A DNA stretch of 64,000 nucleotides from Rathayibacter sp. VKM Ac-2804 (GTDB taxonomy: Bacteria > Actinomycetota > Actinomycetes > Actinomycetales > Microbacteriaceae): positions 3,100,001-3,164,000 of the forward strand of contig NZ_CP047420.1 of NCBI RefSeq assembly GCF_009866655.1, written 5' to 3'. The notes beneath the pieces are model-generated. The model worked only from the letters and a program-made list of their open reading frames with translations. It was not told where the DNA came from and searched no databases. The position numbers were made by a program, and so were the translations under genes. Below are positions 6,521-16,687 of the stretch, piece by piece (the first letter of the stretch is position 1; every line of letters begins with the position of its first letter).

Positions 6521-8746
6521 GTGATTCCGAGTGTCGCCGCGTCTGTTCCGGGGGGTTCCGCGACGAGGGGTCCGTCGGTCGTCCCGACGGGTCGCCCTCG
6601 CCGCTCCCCCCGTTCGTCGCGCCGTCGTCCGGCCGCCCTCCTCCTCGTGCTGCTCGGCGCGCTGGGCGCCGCCGCCGGCCTGACCGCGCCGAGCGCGCAG
6701 GCCGCGGCGCCGCTCACCATCACCTCCCCCGTCTCCGGCACCGTGCTGCCCAGCGGCGCGGTCACCGCGACCGGCACCGGTACCGCGGGCGACCAGATCC
6801 AGATCGGCCTCACCGGCAGCACCGAGCCGCTCTGCATCACCACGGTCGGCGCCGACGACACCTGGAGCTGCGCGCTCGATCTCGACGACGGCCGGATCCG
6901 CCTGACGGCCGTGGAGCTCCTCGCCGCCGGCGGCACGACCTCGGCCCGCACCGAGATCGCGGTCCTCAGCGCCCCCGTGATCGAGTCCGTCGACGGCTCG
7001 GCCACCTCGGCGGGATCGGTCAGCGGCACCGCCTACCCGGGAGCGAGCGTCGCGGTCACCTCCGACGGCGGCGCCTCCTGCCTCGCGACCGCCGACGGCG
7101 CCGGCCGCTGGTTCTGCCAGCTCGCCCCCACGCCGGCATCCGGGAGCTACCGCGTCACCGCCACCCAGTCCGCCTCCTTCGCCGGGAGCACGGTGTCGCC
7201 GGCCAGCGCCGCCGTCTCGCTCGTCGTGGACACCGCCGCGCCGGTCGCGCCGACCCTCACCTCTCCCGGGCCCGGCGCCGCCCTCCCGCTCACCGGCGCC
7301 GTCTACGCCGGCTCGGCCACCGAGGGCACGCGGGTCTACGTCTACGTCGACCTCGTCAACACCTGCGACGCGCCGATCACCGGCGGCGCCTGGACCTGCA
7401 CCGGCGGCACGGTGACGGCCGGAGCGCACCGCGTCTCGGCGATCGCCGGCGACGCGGCCGGCAACTACAGCTCGCGCAGCCCGTGGATCGACGCCACCTT
7501 CTCGGCGGCCACCACGACGCCCTCCGCCGCTCCCTCCGCGACCGCCCCCGGCACGAGCCCGGCGACCCCCGGGAGCACGCCCACCACCGCACCCGGCTCG
7601 CCGACGGCCCGGCCGACGATCCCCGGGAGTACTGCGACGCCCTCGCCTGCACGCCCCGGTCAGACGGCGCCCGCGCCCGAGCCCGCGCCCTCCGACGGCG
7701 CCACCGCCGCGCCGGCGCCGGGCGCCGCGCCGAGCGACCCGCCGACCACCGGACCCGCTCCCGTCCCCGACGGCGGCTCGGCGCCCGGCGGCTGGAGCGC
7801 CGCCACCGGGATGACCACCGCGCTCTCCTCCGGCGCCCCCCTCGGCACCATGGCCGACTGGATGCGCTCGCTCGCGCTGGCGGTCGCCTCCCTGGCCCTC
7901 CTGGTCGTCCCCGCCCGTCTCGCCGTCGCCGGCCGGGTGCCGCGCGAGGCGCGCACCTGGCGCCTGACCGGCCGCAACCGCGCGCGGGTGGAGTACGACG
8001 ACCGGCCCGAGCCCGCGCCCGTCTCGACACGGACCATGGTCGTCGGCATGATCGGCTGCGCCGCCGGCCTCGTGCTGCTCTCGGGCCGGGTCGACGGGCA
8101 GCCCGCCTACCTGCGCCTGCTGATCGCCGTGATCGTCGCGGTCGCCCTGGTGAACACCGTCGCCGCGGGCGTCCCCGCGCTGGCCGGGCGCCGCCTCGGT
8201 CTGCCCGGCATCCGCGTGGTGGCCTCGCCGCGCGCGCTGCTGCTGGTGGCCGGCGCCGCGCTCCTGTCCCGCTTCGCGGGCCTCGACCCGGCCTTCCTCT
8301 TCGGAGTGGTGATCGGGCTCGTCCTGCCCGAGAACGCCTCGGCCGTCGCACGCGCGAAGCTCGCGACGGTGCGGGTGGTGTCCCTGCTCGGTCTCGCCGC
8401 CGTGGCCTGGGGCGCCTCCGCGGCCGTCCCCGCCGACGGCTCCTTCGCCGCCGTCCTCATCGCCGAGGTGCTGAGCGCCACCACGCTGCTCTCCGTCGGC
8501 TCGAGCGTCGTGCTGCTCTTCCCGGTCGGCCGGCCCGCGGGGCAGAGCATCCTGCGCTGGTCCCCCGTGCTCTGGCTCGGGCTGACGCTGCTGGCGAGCA
8601 CGGTGCTGTTCCTCCTGCTCACGCCGACGATCGCCGCCTGGGCGACCGACGGCGGCGGCGGGCCGGCGCTCTTCGCCGTGATCGCCTTCACGGCCGTCTG
8701 CACGTCGATCTGGGCCTGGCGGCGCTTCGTCGACGTCGGCGAGTAG
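6521..8746 (+). CDS. Secreted/membrane protein: Ig-like modules, Pro/Thr linker, multi-TM C terminus
   Basis: About 741 residues from a GTG that the promoter places at the 5' end of the mRNA. A basic N terminus and hydrophobic stretch (residues about 36-58, then APSAQAAA) form a signal peptide. Residues about 63-330 hold three bacterial Ig-like modules (ITSPVSG, VSGTAYPGASV, LTSPGPGAALP starts) with paired Cys. Residues about 335-430 are a Pro/Thr/Ala/Ser-rich linker. The remainder has about seven or eight hydrophobic helices. The layout suggests extracellular modules anchored by a polytopic membrane domain. I do not recognise the membrane domain and cannot assign a function. Confidence 0.75.
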   Translation: MIPSVAASVPGGSATRGPSVVPTGRPRRSPRSSRRRPAALLLVLLGALGAAAGLTAPSAQAAAPLTITSPVSGTVLPSGAVTATGTGTAGDQIQIGLTGSTEPLCITTVGADDTWSCALDLDDGRIRLTAVELLAAGGTTSARTEIAVLSAPVIESVDGSATSAGSVSGTAYPGASVAVTSDGGASCLATADGAGRWFCQLAPTPASGSYRVTATQSASFAGSTVSPASAAVSLVVDTAAPVAPTLTSPGPGAALPLTGAVYAGSATEGTRVYVYVDLVNTCDAPITGGAWTCTGGTVTAGAHRVSAIAGDAAGNYSSRSPWIDATFSAATTTPSAAPSATAPGTSPATPGSTPTTAPGSPTARPTIPGSTATPSPARPGQTAPAPEPAPSDGATAAPAPGAAPSDPPTTGPAPVPDGGSAPGGWSAATGMTTALSSGAPLGTMADWMRSLALAVASLALLVVPARLAVAGRVPREARTWRLTGRNRARVEYDDRPEPAPVSTRTMVVGMIGCAAGLVLLSGRVDGQPAYLRLLIAVIVAVALVNTVAAGVPALAGRRLGLPGIRVVASPRALLLVAGAALLSRFAGLDPAFLFGVVIGLVLPENASAVARAKLATVRVVSLLGLAAVAWGASAAVPADGSFAAVLIAEVLSATTLLSVGSSVVLLFPVGRPAGQSILRWSPVLWLGLTLLASTVLFLLLTPTIAAWATDGGGGPALFAVIAFTAVCTSIWAWRRFVDVGE

Positions 8747-8785
8747 CGCCGGGGCGGACTCCGGCCCGGCGGCCCGGGTGCGGGC

Positions 8786-9577
8786 TCAGCCGATCGCGGC
8801 GAGCTCGCGCACGTCGTCGTCCGGCAGCACGTCGACGACGGCGCCGACGGTCATGTCGGTGAGGGTCGCGATGCCGTCGTAGACGCTGAGGAACGCGGTG
8901 TCCGCCGCGTCGCGGCCGGTGGCGATCCGCACCAGGCTCGACCGCGGCGCCAGCGTGGTCGCGTCGACCACCCGCCAGGAGCCCTCGATCCACGCCTCGG
9001 CGACCGCGTGGAAGTCCATCGGCGCGAGCCCCGGCGCGTAGACAGCGACCAGCCGGGCCGGCACGTCGAGCGCGCGCAGCAGCGCCACCACGAGGTGGGC
9101 GAAGTCGCGGCAGACCCCGCGGCGGGCGAGCAGCGTCCGCTCCGCGCCGTCGGTCGGCAGGCTGGACCCGGTGACGTAGGCGAGCCGGGTGCCGACCCAG
9201 GAGCTGACCGACGCGAGCAGCGCGGCGCCCTCGAGCCCCGCGAACTCGGCGCGCGCGGTCGCCCAGAGGATGTCCGACTCGGCGTAGCGGCTCGGCCGCA
9301 GGTAGCGCAGGCGGTCGACCTCCTCGCCGGGCAGCGGCTCCAGCACGCCGCCGACGCTCGCGGTGTAGTCGACCACGAGCCGGCCGACGCCGGCCTCGAG
9401 GACGTGCAGGCGGGTGCCGTGCTGGTCGAGCACCTCGCGGGCGGCGACCTCGCGCCCGTCGAGCTGCAGGGACACCGTCTCCGGTGCGCCGTAGGCCTCC
9501 GCGACCGCGATCGAGAAGACGAGCGTCGCGCGTCGCGCGACGTCGAGGGTCAGCCGGGCCGAGACGTCGCGCTTCAC
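8786..9577 (-). CDS. Transglutaminase-like domain protein
   Basis: 263 residues. An N-terminal beta-rich half is followed by a transglutaminase/protease-like core. The catalytic Cys is in RRGVCRDFAHL (about residue 160), His in MDFHAVAEAWI (about 198) and Asp in WRVVDAT (about 212). The family includes proteins that crosslink or cleave amide bonds; the cytoplasmic bacterial ones are mostly uncharacterised. The GTG start at 9575-9577 overlaps the stop of the DUF7882 gene (GTGA), so the two are probably translationally coupled. No signal peptide. Confidence 0.82.
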   Translation of the reverse strand: MKRDVSARLTLDVARRATLVFSIAVAEAYGAPETVSLQLDGREVAAREVLDQHGTRLHVLEAGVGRLVVDYTASVGGVLEPLPGEEVDRLRYLRPSRYAESDILWATARAEFAGLEGAALLASVSSWVGTRLAYVTGSSLPTDGAERTLLARRGVCRDFAHLVVALLRALDVPARLVAVYAPGLAPMDFHAVAEAWIEGSWRVVDATTLAPRSSLVRIATGRDAADTAFLSVYDGIATLTDMTVGAVVDVLPDDDVRELAAIG

Positions 9578-9912
9578 GCGCCCTGCTCGCCCTTCGGCGG
9601 CGGGGTGGGAGCGGCGTCCGGCTCCTGCACGAGCTGCAGCCCGCCGGAGGAGTTCGCGGAGACCGTCAGCAGATCGATCCAGGTCCGGTTGATCGACGGC
9701 ACCCGGCCGCCGAAGTACTTGAAGTAGAGCGGCACCGACGGGTCGAGCCAGATGCTGGAGCGGCCGTCGCCGACCGCGGGGTCGTCGCGCCAGGAGAAGA
9801 AGAAGCTCTCGCGGCGGCGCAGCTTGTTGGCGATGACGATCTGGACGTGCGTGAGCGTGCGGTCGTCGAACTCGATCTCGACGCCCGAGGCGCCGTAGAG
9901 CAGCTTCCCCAT
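9574..9912 (-). CDS. DUF7882 family protein
   Basis: 112 residues starting MGKLLYGASGVEIEFDD. This small family is widespread in Microbacteriaceae and is sometimes mislabelled ATP-dependent DNA ligase; its function is unknown. It has a conserved KLRRRESFFFSWRDD segment and a SSIWLDPSVPLYFKY segment. The ATG is preceded by GGGAGG at five bases, which is why I reject the longer upstream Met. It is coupled to the transglutaminase-like gene by a four-base overlap. Confidence 0.75.
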   Translation of the reverse strand: MGKLLYGASGVEIEFDDRTLTHVQIVIANKLRRRESFFFSWRDDPAVGDGRSSIWLDPSVPLYFKYFGGRVPSINRTWIDLLTVSANSSGGLQLVQEPDAAPTPPPKGEQGA

Positions 9913-10202
9913 GGAGGCCTCCCGACCGCCCGTCGCCGGGCGGTGCATGACAGTGCCCAAGGGCACGAGAAGAAGGAGACGCCACGAGGCGCCGCCGGGC
10001 CGTCCGCCCCCGGGACGGCGGCGCAGGCGCTCCGTCCGGGCGAGGACCGCCCGGCCACGACTCTATGCGAGGGCGGCGTCCGCCGCGGGGAATTGACGGG
10101 ATCGGGCCCGGCCCGGTAGCCCGGATCGGAACTCCTGTGCTCCCGCACGACTCACCGTCCGCGCGTCACGGCGATGTCGGAGGTCGGACGTACGGTACCC
10201 GC
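9913..10202. other. Divergent intergenic region
   Basis: About 290 bases between the DUF7882 gene and the zinc-ribbon gene, which point away from each other. It must hold both promoters. Apart from the -10 next to the zinc-ribbon ATG, I see no repeat, operator or hairpin. Confidence 0.5.
10191..10196 (+). promoter_or_regulatory. -10 box for leaderless small zinc-ribbon gene
   Basis: TACGGT, then six bases, then ATG. No ribosome binding site precedes the ATG. Confidence 0.5.
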
Positions 10203-10418
10203 ATGATCGAATGCGGAAGCTGCGGAACCGATGCCGTCGTCCTGGACCGCTCCGGCGGGACCGACCCCGAGGGAGTGGGCTCGGAGGAGCTCGTCGTCCT
10301 CTGCGCCGAGTGCGCCCCCGGCGAGATCACCGCCGCCCTCGAGGCGGCCCTGCTCGACGGGGCGCGACACACCGAGGCGGTACCGCTCAGCAAGAGCGCC
10401 CACGCCCGAGCGGCCTAG
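10203..10418 (+). CDS. Small zinc-ribbon-like protein, 71 aa
   Basis: Residues 4-7 are CGSC and residues 38-41 are CAEC, two CxxC knuckles that together would bind one zinc ion. The rest is acidic and helical. Its role is unknown; proteins like this act as small nucleic-acid or protein adaptors, but nothing here says which. The ATG sits six bases after TACGGT, consistent with a leaderless mRNA. Confidence 0.6.
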   Translation: MIECGSCGTDAVVLDRSGGTDPEGVGSEELVVLCAECAPGEITAALEAALLDGARHTEAVPLSKSAHARAA

Positions 10419-10548
10419 CCGGGGGACTGCGTCCGCTCCGACTCCGGATCGCCGCGCGTACCAGCTGTGCACCGGCGCGACGCCGCGATCGTCGACGTGT
10501 GTGCAGCACACGCCGAGTTCGGACGTCCCGACGAGTTCTCCCCTCAAT

Positions 10549-10578
10549 GGCTGAAGCCCCGCAAGCGGGGCTTCAGCC
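10549..10578. terminator. Perfect 14-bp hairpin
   Basis: Arms GGCTGAAGCCCCGC (10549-10562) and its exact complement (10565-10578) are separated by AA. It lies between the zinc-ribbon gene and the convergent tRNA. There is no T-tract on either side, so it may be a non-canonical terminator or the relic of a palindromic repeat. Confidence 0.5.
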
Positions 10579-10659
10579 CGGCGACGTTCCGGAGGCCGGC
10601 CCGTCGTACGTTCACGCTGCGTCGGGGTCCGAGAGACCAGCGCGCTGGCGCCGAGAGAG

Positions 10660-10733
10660 TGCCCCCACTGGGACTCGAACCCAGACTGAGACGATTTTAA
10701 GTCGTCTGCCTCTGCCGATTGGGCTATGGGGGC
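10660..10733 (-). tRNA. tRNA-Leu (anticodon UAA), class I shape
   Basis: A full cloverleaf can be folded. The acceptor stem GCCCCCA/TGGGGGC has discriminator A. The anticodon stem GACGA/TCGTC closes the loop CTTAAAA, which gives anticodon TAA. The T arm is CTGGG/CCCAG with loop TTCGAGT. CCA is not encoded. The variable region is only five bases (TCAGT), whereas bacterial tRNA-Leu normally has a long variable arm. The anticodon reads UUA, rare in this GC-rich DNA. Confidence 0.85.
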
Positions 10734-10776
10734 GACCACCGGGCGGCGCGCTCTCGCGCACCGCCCGAGGGTGCGG

Positions 10777-12183
10777 TCAGGCCTTGGCGGGCTCGCCGCC
10801 GACGGTCACGGGCGCACCGGCGGGGCCGGGGGTCTCGGCCGGCGCGGAGACGGCGGCCGGAGCGGCCGGACGGGGGCGCGACGCGTAGGTCTCGAAGGAG
10901 CCGCGCGGGTACTCGCGGGCCTCGATCGAGGCGATGTCGCGGCCGAGCCAGAGGTTGTTCCACCAGCCCCAGACCACGCGGAACTTGCGCTCCCACGAGG
11001 GCATGGCGAGACCGTGGTAGCCGCGGTGCATGACCCAGGCCGGGAAGCCCTTGATCGCGATCTTGCCGGACTGGAAGACGCCGATGCCGATGCCGAGGCC
11101 GGCGACCGCCCCCGCGTTCTTGTGGAAGTAGTCCTTGGGCGCCTCACCACGGAGGACCGCGATGATGTTGGTCGCCATGAGCTTGCCCTGGCGGACGGCG
11201 TGCTGGGCGTTCGGCACGCAGAAGCCGCCGACGCCGCCGCCGGTGAGGTCGGGGACGGCCGACACGTCGCCGGCGCCCCAGGCGCCCTCGACGATGACGT
11301 CGTCGTGGCCGACACGGAGGTCGGCGCGCACGCGCAGTCGGCCGCGCTCCTCGATCGGGAGGTCGGAGTTCTTGATCGACGGGTTCGCCATGACGCCGGC
11401 GGTCCAGATGATCAGGTCGGACTCGAAGCTCTCGCCGGTCGACAGCTCGATGACGCCGCCCTCGGCGGACTTGAGCTGCGTGTCGAGGTGCACGGTGGCG
11501 CCGCGCTGGTCGAGGTTCTTGAGGACCCAGTGGCTCGTCTCGAGCGCGACCTCGGGCATGATGCGGCCCATCGCCTCGACGAGGTGGAACTTCGTCTCCT
11601 CGAAGTCGATCTCGGGGTAGCGCTTCAGCAGCGCGCTCGCGAACGAGCGCAGCTCGGCGAAGACCTCGATGCCGGCGAAGCCGCCGCCGACGACCGTGAC
11701 CGTCAGCAGGCGTGCGCGCTCGGGGCCGGCCGGCAGGGTCGCGGCCTTGTCGAAGTTGGTGAGGATGCGATCGCGGATGGCGGTCGCCTCCTCGATCGTC
11801 TTGAGGCCGATCGCGTTGTCGGCGACGCCGGGGATCGGGAAGGTGCGCGAGACGGAGCCCGCGGTGACGACGATCTGGTCGTAGACGAACTCGTAGGGCT
11901 CGCCGACCGTCGGGGTGATCGTGGCGGTCTTGGACGCGTGGTCGATCTTGGTGACCTTCGCGGCGAGGATCGCGGTCTTCTTCAGGTGGCGGCGCAGCGA
12001 GACGATCGCGTGACGCGGCTCGATGGATCCGGCGGCGACCTCGGGGAGGAAGGGCAGGTAGGCCATGTAGGGCAGCGGGTCGACGATCGTGACCTCGGCC
12101 TCGTTGGCGCGGAGGTACTTCTCCAGCTTCCACGCGGTGTAGAAGCCGGCGTAGCCGCCTCCGACGATCAGGATTTTGGGCAC
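10777..12183 (-). CDS. ndh: Type II NADH dehydrogenase (NDH-2)
   Basis: About 468 residues. A peripheral membrane flavoenzyme that oxidises NADH and reduces menaquinone without pumping protons. The first Rossmann motif ILIVGGGYAGFYTA is at the N terminus (FAD), the second VTVVGGGFAGIEVFAEL at about residue 165 (NADH), followed by WTAGVMANP and WGAGDVSAVPD. The C-terminal region has the amphipathic/hydrophobic stretch used for membrane attachment. Two in-frame GTG codons occur, at 12190-12192 and 12181-12183. The second leaves a ten-base gap after GGAG while the first leaves only one, so I use the second. Confidence 0.93.
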   Translation of the reverse strand: MPKILIVGGGYAGFYTAWKLEKYLRANEAEVTIVDPLPYMAYLPFLPEVAAGSIEPRHAIVSLRRHLKKTAILAAKVTKIDHASKTATITPTVGEPYEFVYDQIVVTAGSVSRTFPIPGVADNAIGLKTIEEATAIRDRILTNFDKAATLPAGPERARLLTVTVVGGGFAGIEVFAELRSFASALLKRYPEIDFEETKFHLVEAMGRIMPEVALETSHWVLKNLDQRGATVHLDTQLKSAEGGVIELSTGESFESDLIIWTAGVMANPSIKNSDLPIEERGRLRVRADLRVGHDDVIVEGAWGAGDVSAVPDLTGGGVGGFCVPNAQHAVRQGKLMATNIIAVLRGEAPKDYFHKNAGAVAGLGIGIGVFQSGKIAIKGFPAWVMHRGYHGLAMPSWERKFRVVWGWWNNLWLGRDIASIEAREYPRGSFETYASRPRPAAPAAVSAPAETPGPAGAPVTVGGEPAKA

Positions 12184-12333
12184 GGTGAACACTCCAGAGG
12201 GATGGACAATGCGAACACCCTGCTTCTCGCGAAGTGCCCGCTCTCGATGCGGGTGGCAGCACTGACCCCGACTGGGAATCAGCCTAGCGAACCGCGCGTC
12301 GAATCGCGTCGACCCGCCGGGCCTCGGAGCCGG

Positions 12334-12846
12334 TCAGACCTCGAGCGGCCGGCACTCGCAGCGCTCGGGCGACCAGGAGGCGCGGGCGAGCGCCAGGTCG
12401 CCGATCGGGTTCACTCCGGGGCCCGCGGCGAGCGCGTGACCGGCGAGGGCGTGCAGGCACTTGACCCGCGTCGGCATGCCGCCGGAGGAGATGCCGGCGA
12501 TCTCGGGCACGACGGCGATGCTCTCGCGGTCGGCGAGGAAGGCGCGGTGCGCGGCGGCGTGGGCGTCGCGGAGCGCCTCGTCCTCGGCCAGGAGCTCGTT
12601 GTACTCGACCATGACCTGGGTGGCCTCGAGCTGCGAGATCGCGGCGGTCGCGGCCGGGTGGGTCAGGTAGTAGAAGGTGGGGAACGGGGTGCCGTCGCTG
12701 AGCCGCGGACTGGTCGAGACCACCGTCGGGTTGCCGCAGACGCAGCGCGCGCTGATGCCGACCACGTCGCGGGCGGGGCGGCCCAGCTGGGCGGAGACCA
12801 CGGCGATGTCGTGCTCGGTGGGCGGGTCGAACGGGGGCGTGGTCAC
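12334..12846 (-). CDS. DUF501 family protein
   Basis: 170 residues of the actinobacterial DUF501 family, usually found beside ftsB/divIC and eno. Conserved features include CVCGNPTVVSTSPRL, PFPTFYYLTHP and GMPTRVKCLHAL. The Cys and His residues (CVCG, KCLH, and RCEC near the end) could bind a metal. Function unknown. The GTG start follows GGAGTCCTCC. In many relatives the next gene is an exopolyphosphatase (Ppx/GppA), which is absent here. Confidence 0.85.
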   Translation of the reverse strand: MTTPPFDPPTEHDIAVVSAQLGRPARDVVGISARCVCGNPTVVSTSPRLSDGTPFPTFYYLTHPAATAAISQLEATQVMVEYNELLAEDEALRDAHAAAHRAFLADRESIAVVPEIAGISSGGMPTRVKCLHALAGHALAAGPGVNPIGDLALARASWSPERCECRPLEV

Positions 12847-12919
12847 GGAGGACTCCAGGGGGCGCGGGGACCGGAGGGAACTCTCCAGTGTAGGCGGCGG
12901 CCGGGCGAGGGGGCCGGGG

Positions 12920-13618
12920 TCAGGGAGTGGGCGTGAGCTCCGCGGTCGTCGGGTCGCCGAGGCCGGAGACCGCGATCGAGGACAGCAGCGAGCCCGCCCA
13001 GTCGCTCGGCGTCTTCTGCACCGAGTTCGACGCCGGCTGTGCGGCCTGCTGCGCGACCGCGATGTCGTCCAGGACGAGGTAGCTGACCTCGCCCGGCATC
13101 ACGAAGTAGAGGCGCTCGCGCGCCTGGGCGCGGACGAAGGCGGGGTCGGACCAGCGCACGCGCTGCTCGTCGAGGTTCTGCGACTGCGTCTTCGCCGCGT
13201 CGACCGAGCGCTGCAGCTCGGCGATCTCGGCGCGCTGCTCGACGAAGTTCTTCACGCTCGGCGCGAGGACGACGACGGCCAGGATCATGATGCCCATCAC
13301 GAGCAGCGTGAAGCCGGAGCCGCGGACGCCCGCGACCCAGGCCGAGGACGGCGCGACCGGCGGCCGCTTCGCGCGGGGGGTGCGCGAGGACTTCGGGGCG
13401 GACGAGCCGGGCTTCGTGCCCGGGCGCTTGGAGCCGCTCGTCGTGGAGCCGGTCGTCGAGCCCGGCTTCTTCGACGCGGACGGCTTCGACGCTCCGGGCG
13501 CGGCGGCTGCGGACGTCGAGGCGGCGGGCTTCGAGGTCGACGAGGCCGGCGTCTCGGCGGCGGCCGGGCGGCGGGGCGCGCTCCCGGGAGCGGAGGGCCG
13601 GCGGGGCGGTCGGGCCAT
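12920..13618 (-). CDS. ftsB: FtsB/DivIC-like septum formation initiator
   Basis: 232 residues. A small bitopic divisome protein that links FtsQ and FtsL in other bacteria. Residues 1-100 are a long Pro/Ser/Ala/Lys-rich cytoplasmic tail, longer than in most FtsB. One membrane helix (about 106-126, FTLLVMGIMILAVVVLAP) and a coiled coil (about 130-155, EQRAEIAELQRSVDAAK) follow. The family segment RERLYFVMPGE is at about 173. It lies between eno and DUF501 on the same strand. The ATG at 13616-13618 is chosen because coding character is lost upstream. Confidence 0.85.
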   Translation of the reverse strand: MARPPRRPSAPGSAPRRPAAAETPASSTSKPAASTSAAAAPGASKPSASKKPGSTTGSTTSGSKRPGTKPGSSAPKSSRTPRAKRPPVAPSSAWVAGVRGSGFTLLVMGIMILAVVVLAPSVKNFVEQRAEIAELQRSVDAAKTQSQNLDEQRVRWSDPAFVRAQARERLYFVMPGEVSYLVLDDIAVAQQAAQPASNSVQKTPSDWAGSLLSSIAVSGLGDPTTAELTPTP

Positions 13619-13723
13619 GGGCGGGTGCCTCCTCGAGCGGTGGAACGGGTGAGGGCGGAACGGGAGCGGCCCCGGTGCCCGCACCGAGGTGCTGGGCTCC
13701 GGGGCCGCTCCGGCGGGGAGAGA

Positions 13724-15701
<1,978 letters not shown>

Positions 15702-15715
15702 CCCGTCCCCTCTCG

Positions 15716-15784
15716 CTTCCGCGAGATGCCACTTGTGCGCGCGACACGCCGTGTAAGGCGTGCACAAGTGGCATCTCGCGGAAG
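15716..15784. repeat. Palindromic repeat family B, copy 1
   Basis: Perfect 23-base inverted arms (15716-15738 and 15762-15784) are built on GCGAGATGCCACTTGTGC. The loop includes CGACACGCC. It sits between the convergent apt and permease genes, where it would fold in both transcripts and may act as a bidirectional terminator. Two further copies occur at 25149 and 59060. Confidence 0.85.
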
Positions 15785-15798
15785 GGAGCAGACGTGCG

Positions 15799-16686
15799 TC
15801 AGGACAGGGAGAGCGACATCCGGGACAGGACGAAGGTCTCGATGACCTGGACGACCATGTAGAGGATCAGCGAGACGCCGGTCACGATGACGACGGCGGA
15901 CCAGATGTCGTCGAAGCGGGCCTGCGCGGTCCAGCCCGCGATGCCGCCGCCGATGCCGTCGCCGGTGGAGAGCCACTCGGCCAGCAGCGCGCCGGTGATC
16001 GCCCCGGGGACCGAGACGCGGACCGCCGCGAAGAGCGAGGGCAGCGCACCGGGGATGGCGACCTTGCGGATCGCGGTGAGCGTGGATCCGCCGTAGACCG
16101 AGACGACGTCGAGCATCTGCGGCGAGGCGTTGTTCAGGCCGAAGGCGATCGTGACCAGCGCCGGGAAGAGCACCACGATGCCGCCGACCACGGCGACCGA
16201 GGCGACCGTGCCCTGGCCGAAGACCAGGATGATCAGCGGCGTCATCGCGATCAGCGGGACCGAGCGCAGCAGCAGCGCGAACGGCATCAGCGCGTGCTCG
16301 ATGCCCTTGGAGAGCCGGAACAGGATCGCGACCAGGATCGCGACGACGAGACCGGCCGCGAAGCCGATGAACGAGTCGACCATCGTGACGGCGAAGAGCG
16401 CGCCCAGCTCGGCGCGGTGCTCGGCCGCCGCCTCGTCGGTCACCAGGTGCGCCCAGACGTCCCACGGCCCCTTGATCACGTACGGCGAGACGCCGCTGAA
16501 GAGGATCACGCCGATCCAGATCACGAGGACGATCGCGATGGTCGACAGCGCGATCAGGAGGCTCTTGCGCAGGCTCTTCAGCGTGGCGCCGAGGGCGGCG
16601 CTGCGCAGCTGACGGCGGAGCTCGTCGACCGCGATGATCTGCGTCGGGCTCGACTGCTCGGTGCGGTCGGGGATCGTGGAGGTCAT
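15799..16686 (-). CDS. ABC importer permease (SsuC/TauC family)
   Basis: 295 residues. An inner-membrane permease of the nitrate/sulfonate/NMT1 type, with about six helices and the EAA loop around YGGSTLTAIRKVAIPGALPS (about residues 195-214). It follows a second permease with a one-base gap, so the two almost certainly form a heterodimer. An N-terminal extension of about 40 residues is cytoplasmic. Confidence 0.88.
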   Translation of the reverse strand: MTSTIPDRTEQSSPTQIIAVDELRRQLRSAALGATLKSLRKSLLIALSTIAIVLVIWIGVILFSGVSPYVIKGPWDVWAHLVTDEAAAEHRAELGALFAVTMVDSFIGFAAGLVVAILVAILFRLSKGIEHALMPFALLLRSVPLIAMTPLIILVFGQGTVASVAVVGGIVVLFPALVTIAFGLNNASPQMLDVVSVYGGSTLTAIRKVAIPGALPSLFAAVRVSVPGAITGALLAEWLSTGDGIGGGIAGWTAQARFDDIWSAVVIVTGVSLILYMVVQVIETFVLSRMSLSLS

Positions 16687-16687
16687 G

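Noticed and set aside
10152..10739. 195-aa frame covering the tRNA on the minus strand
   Set aside because: It reads straight through the tRNA-Leu and the zinc-ribbon gene's antisense; its IAQSAEADDLKSSQSGFESQ part is simply a translated tRNA.
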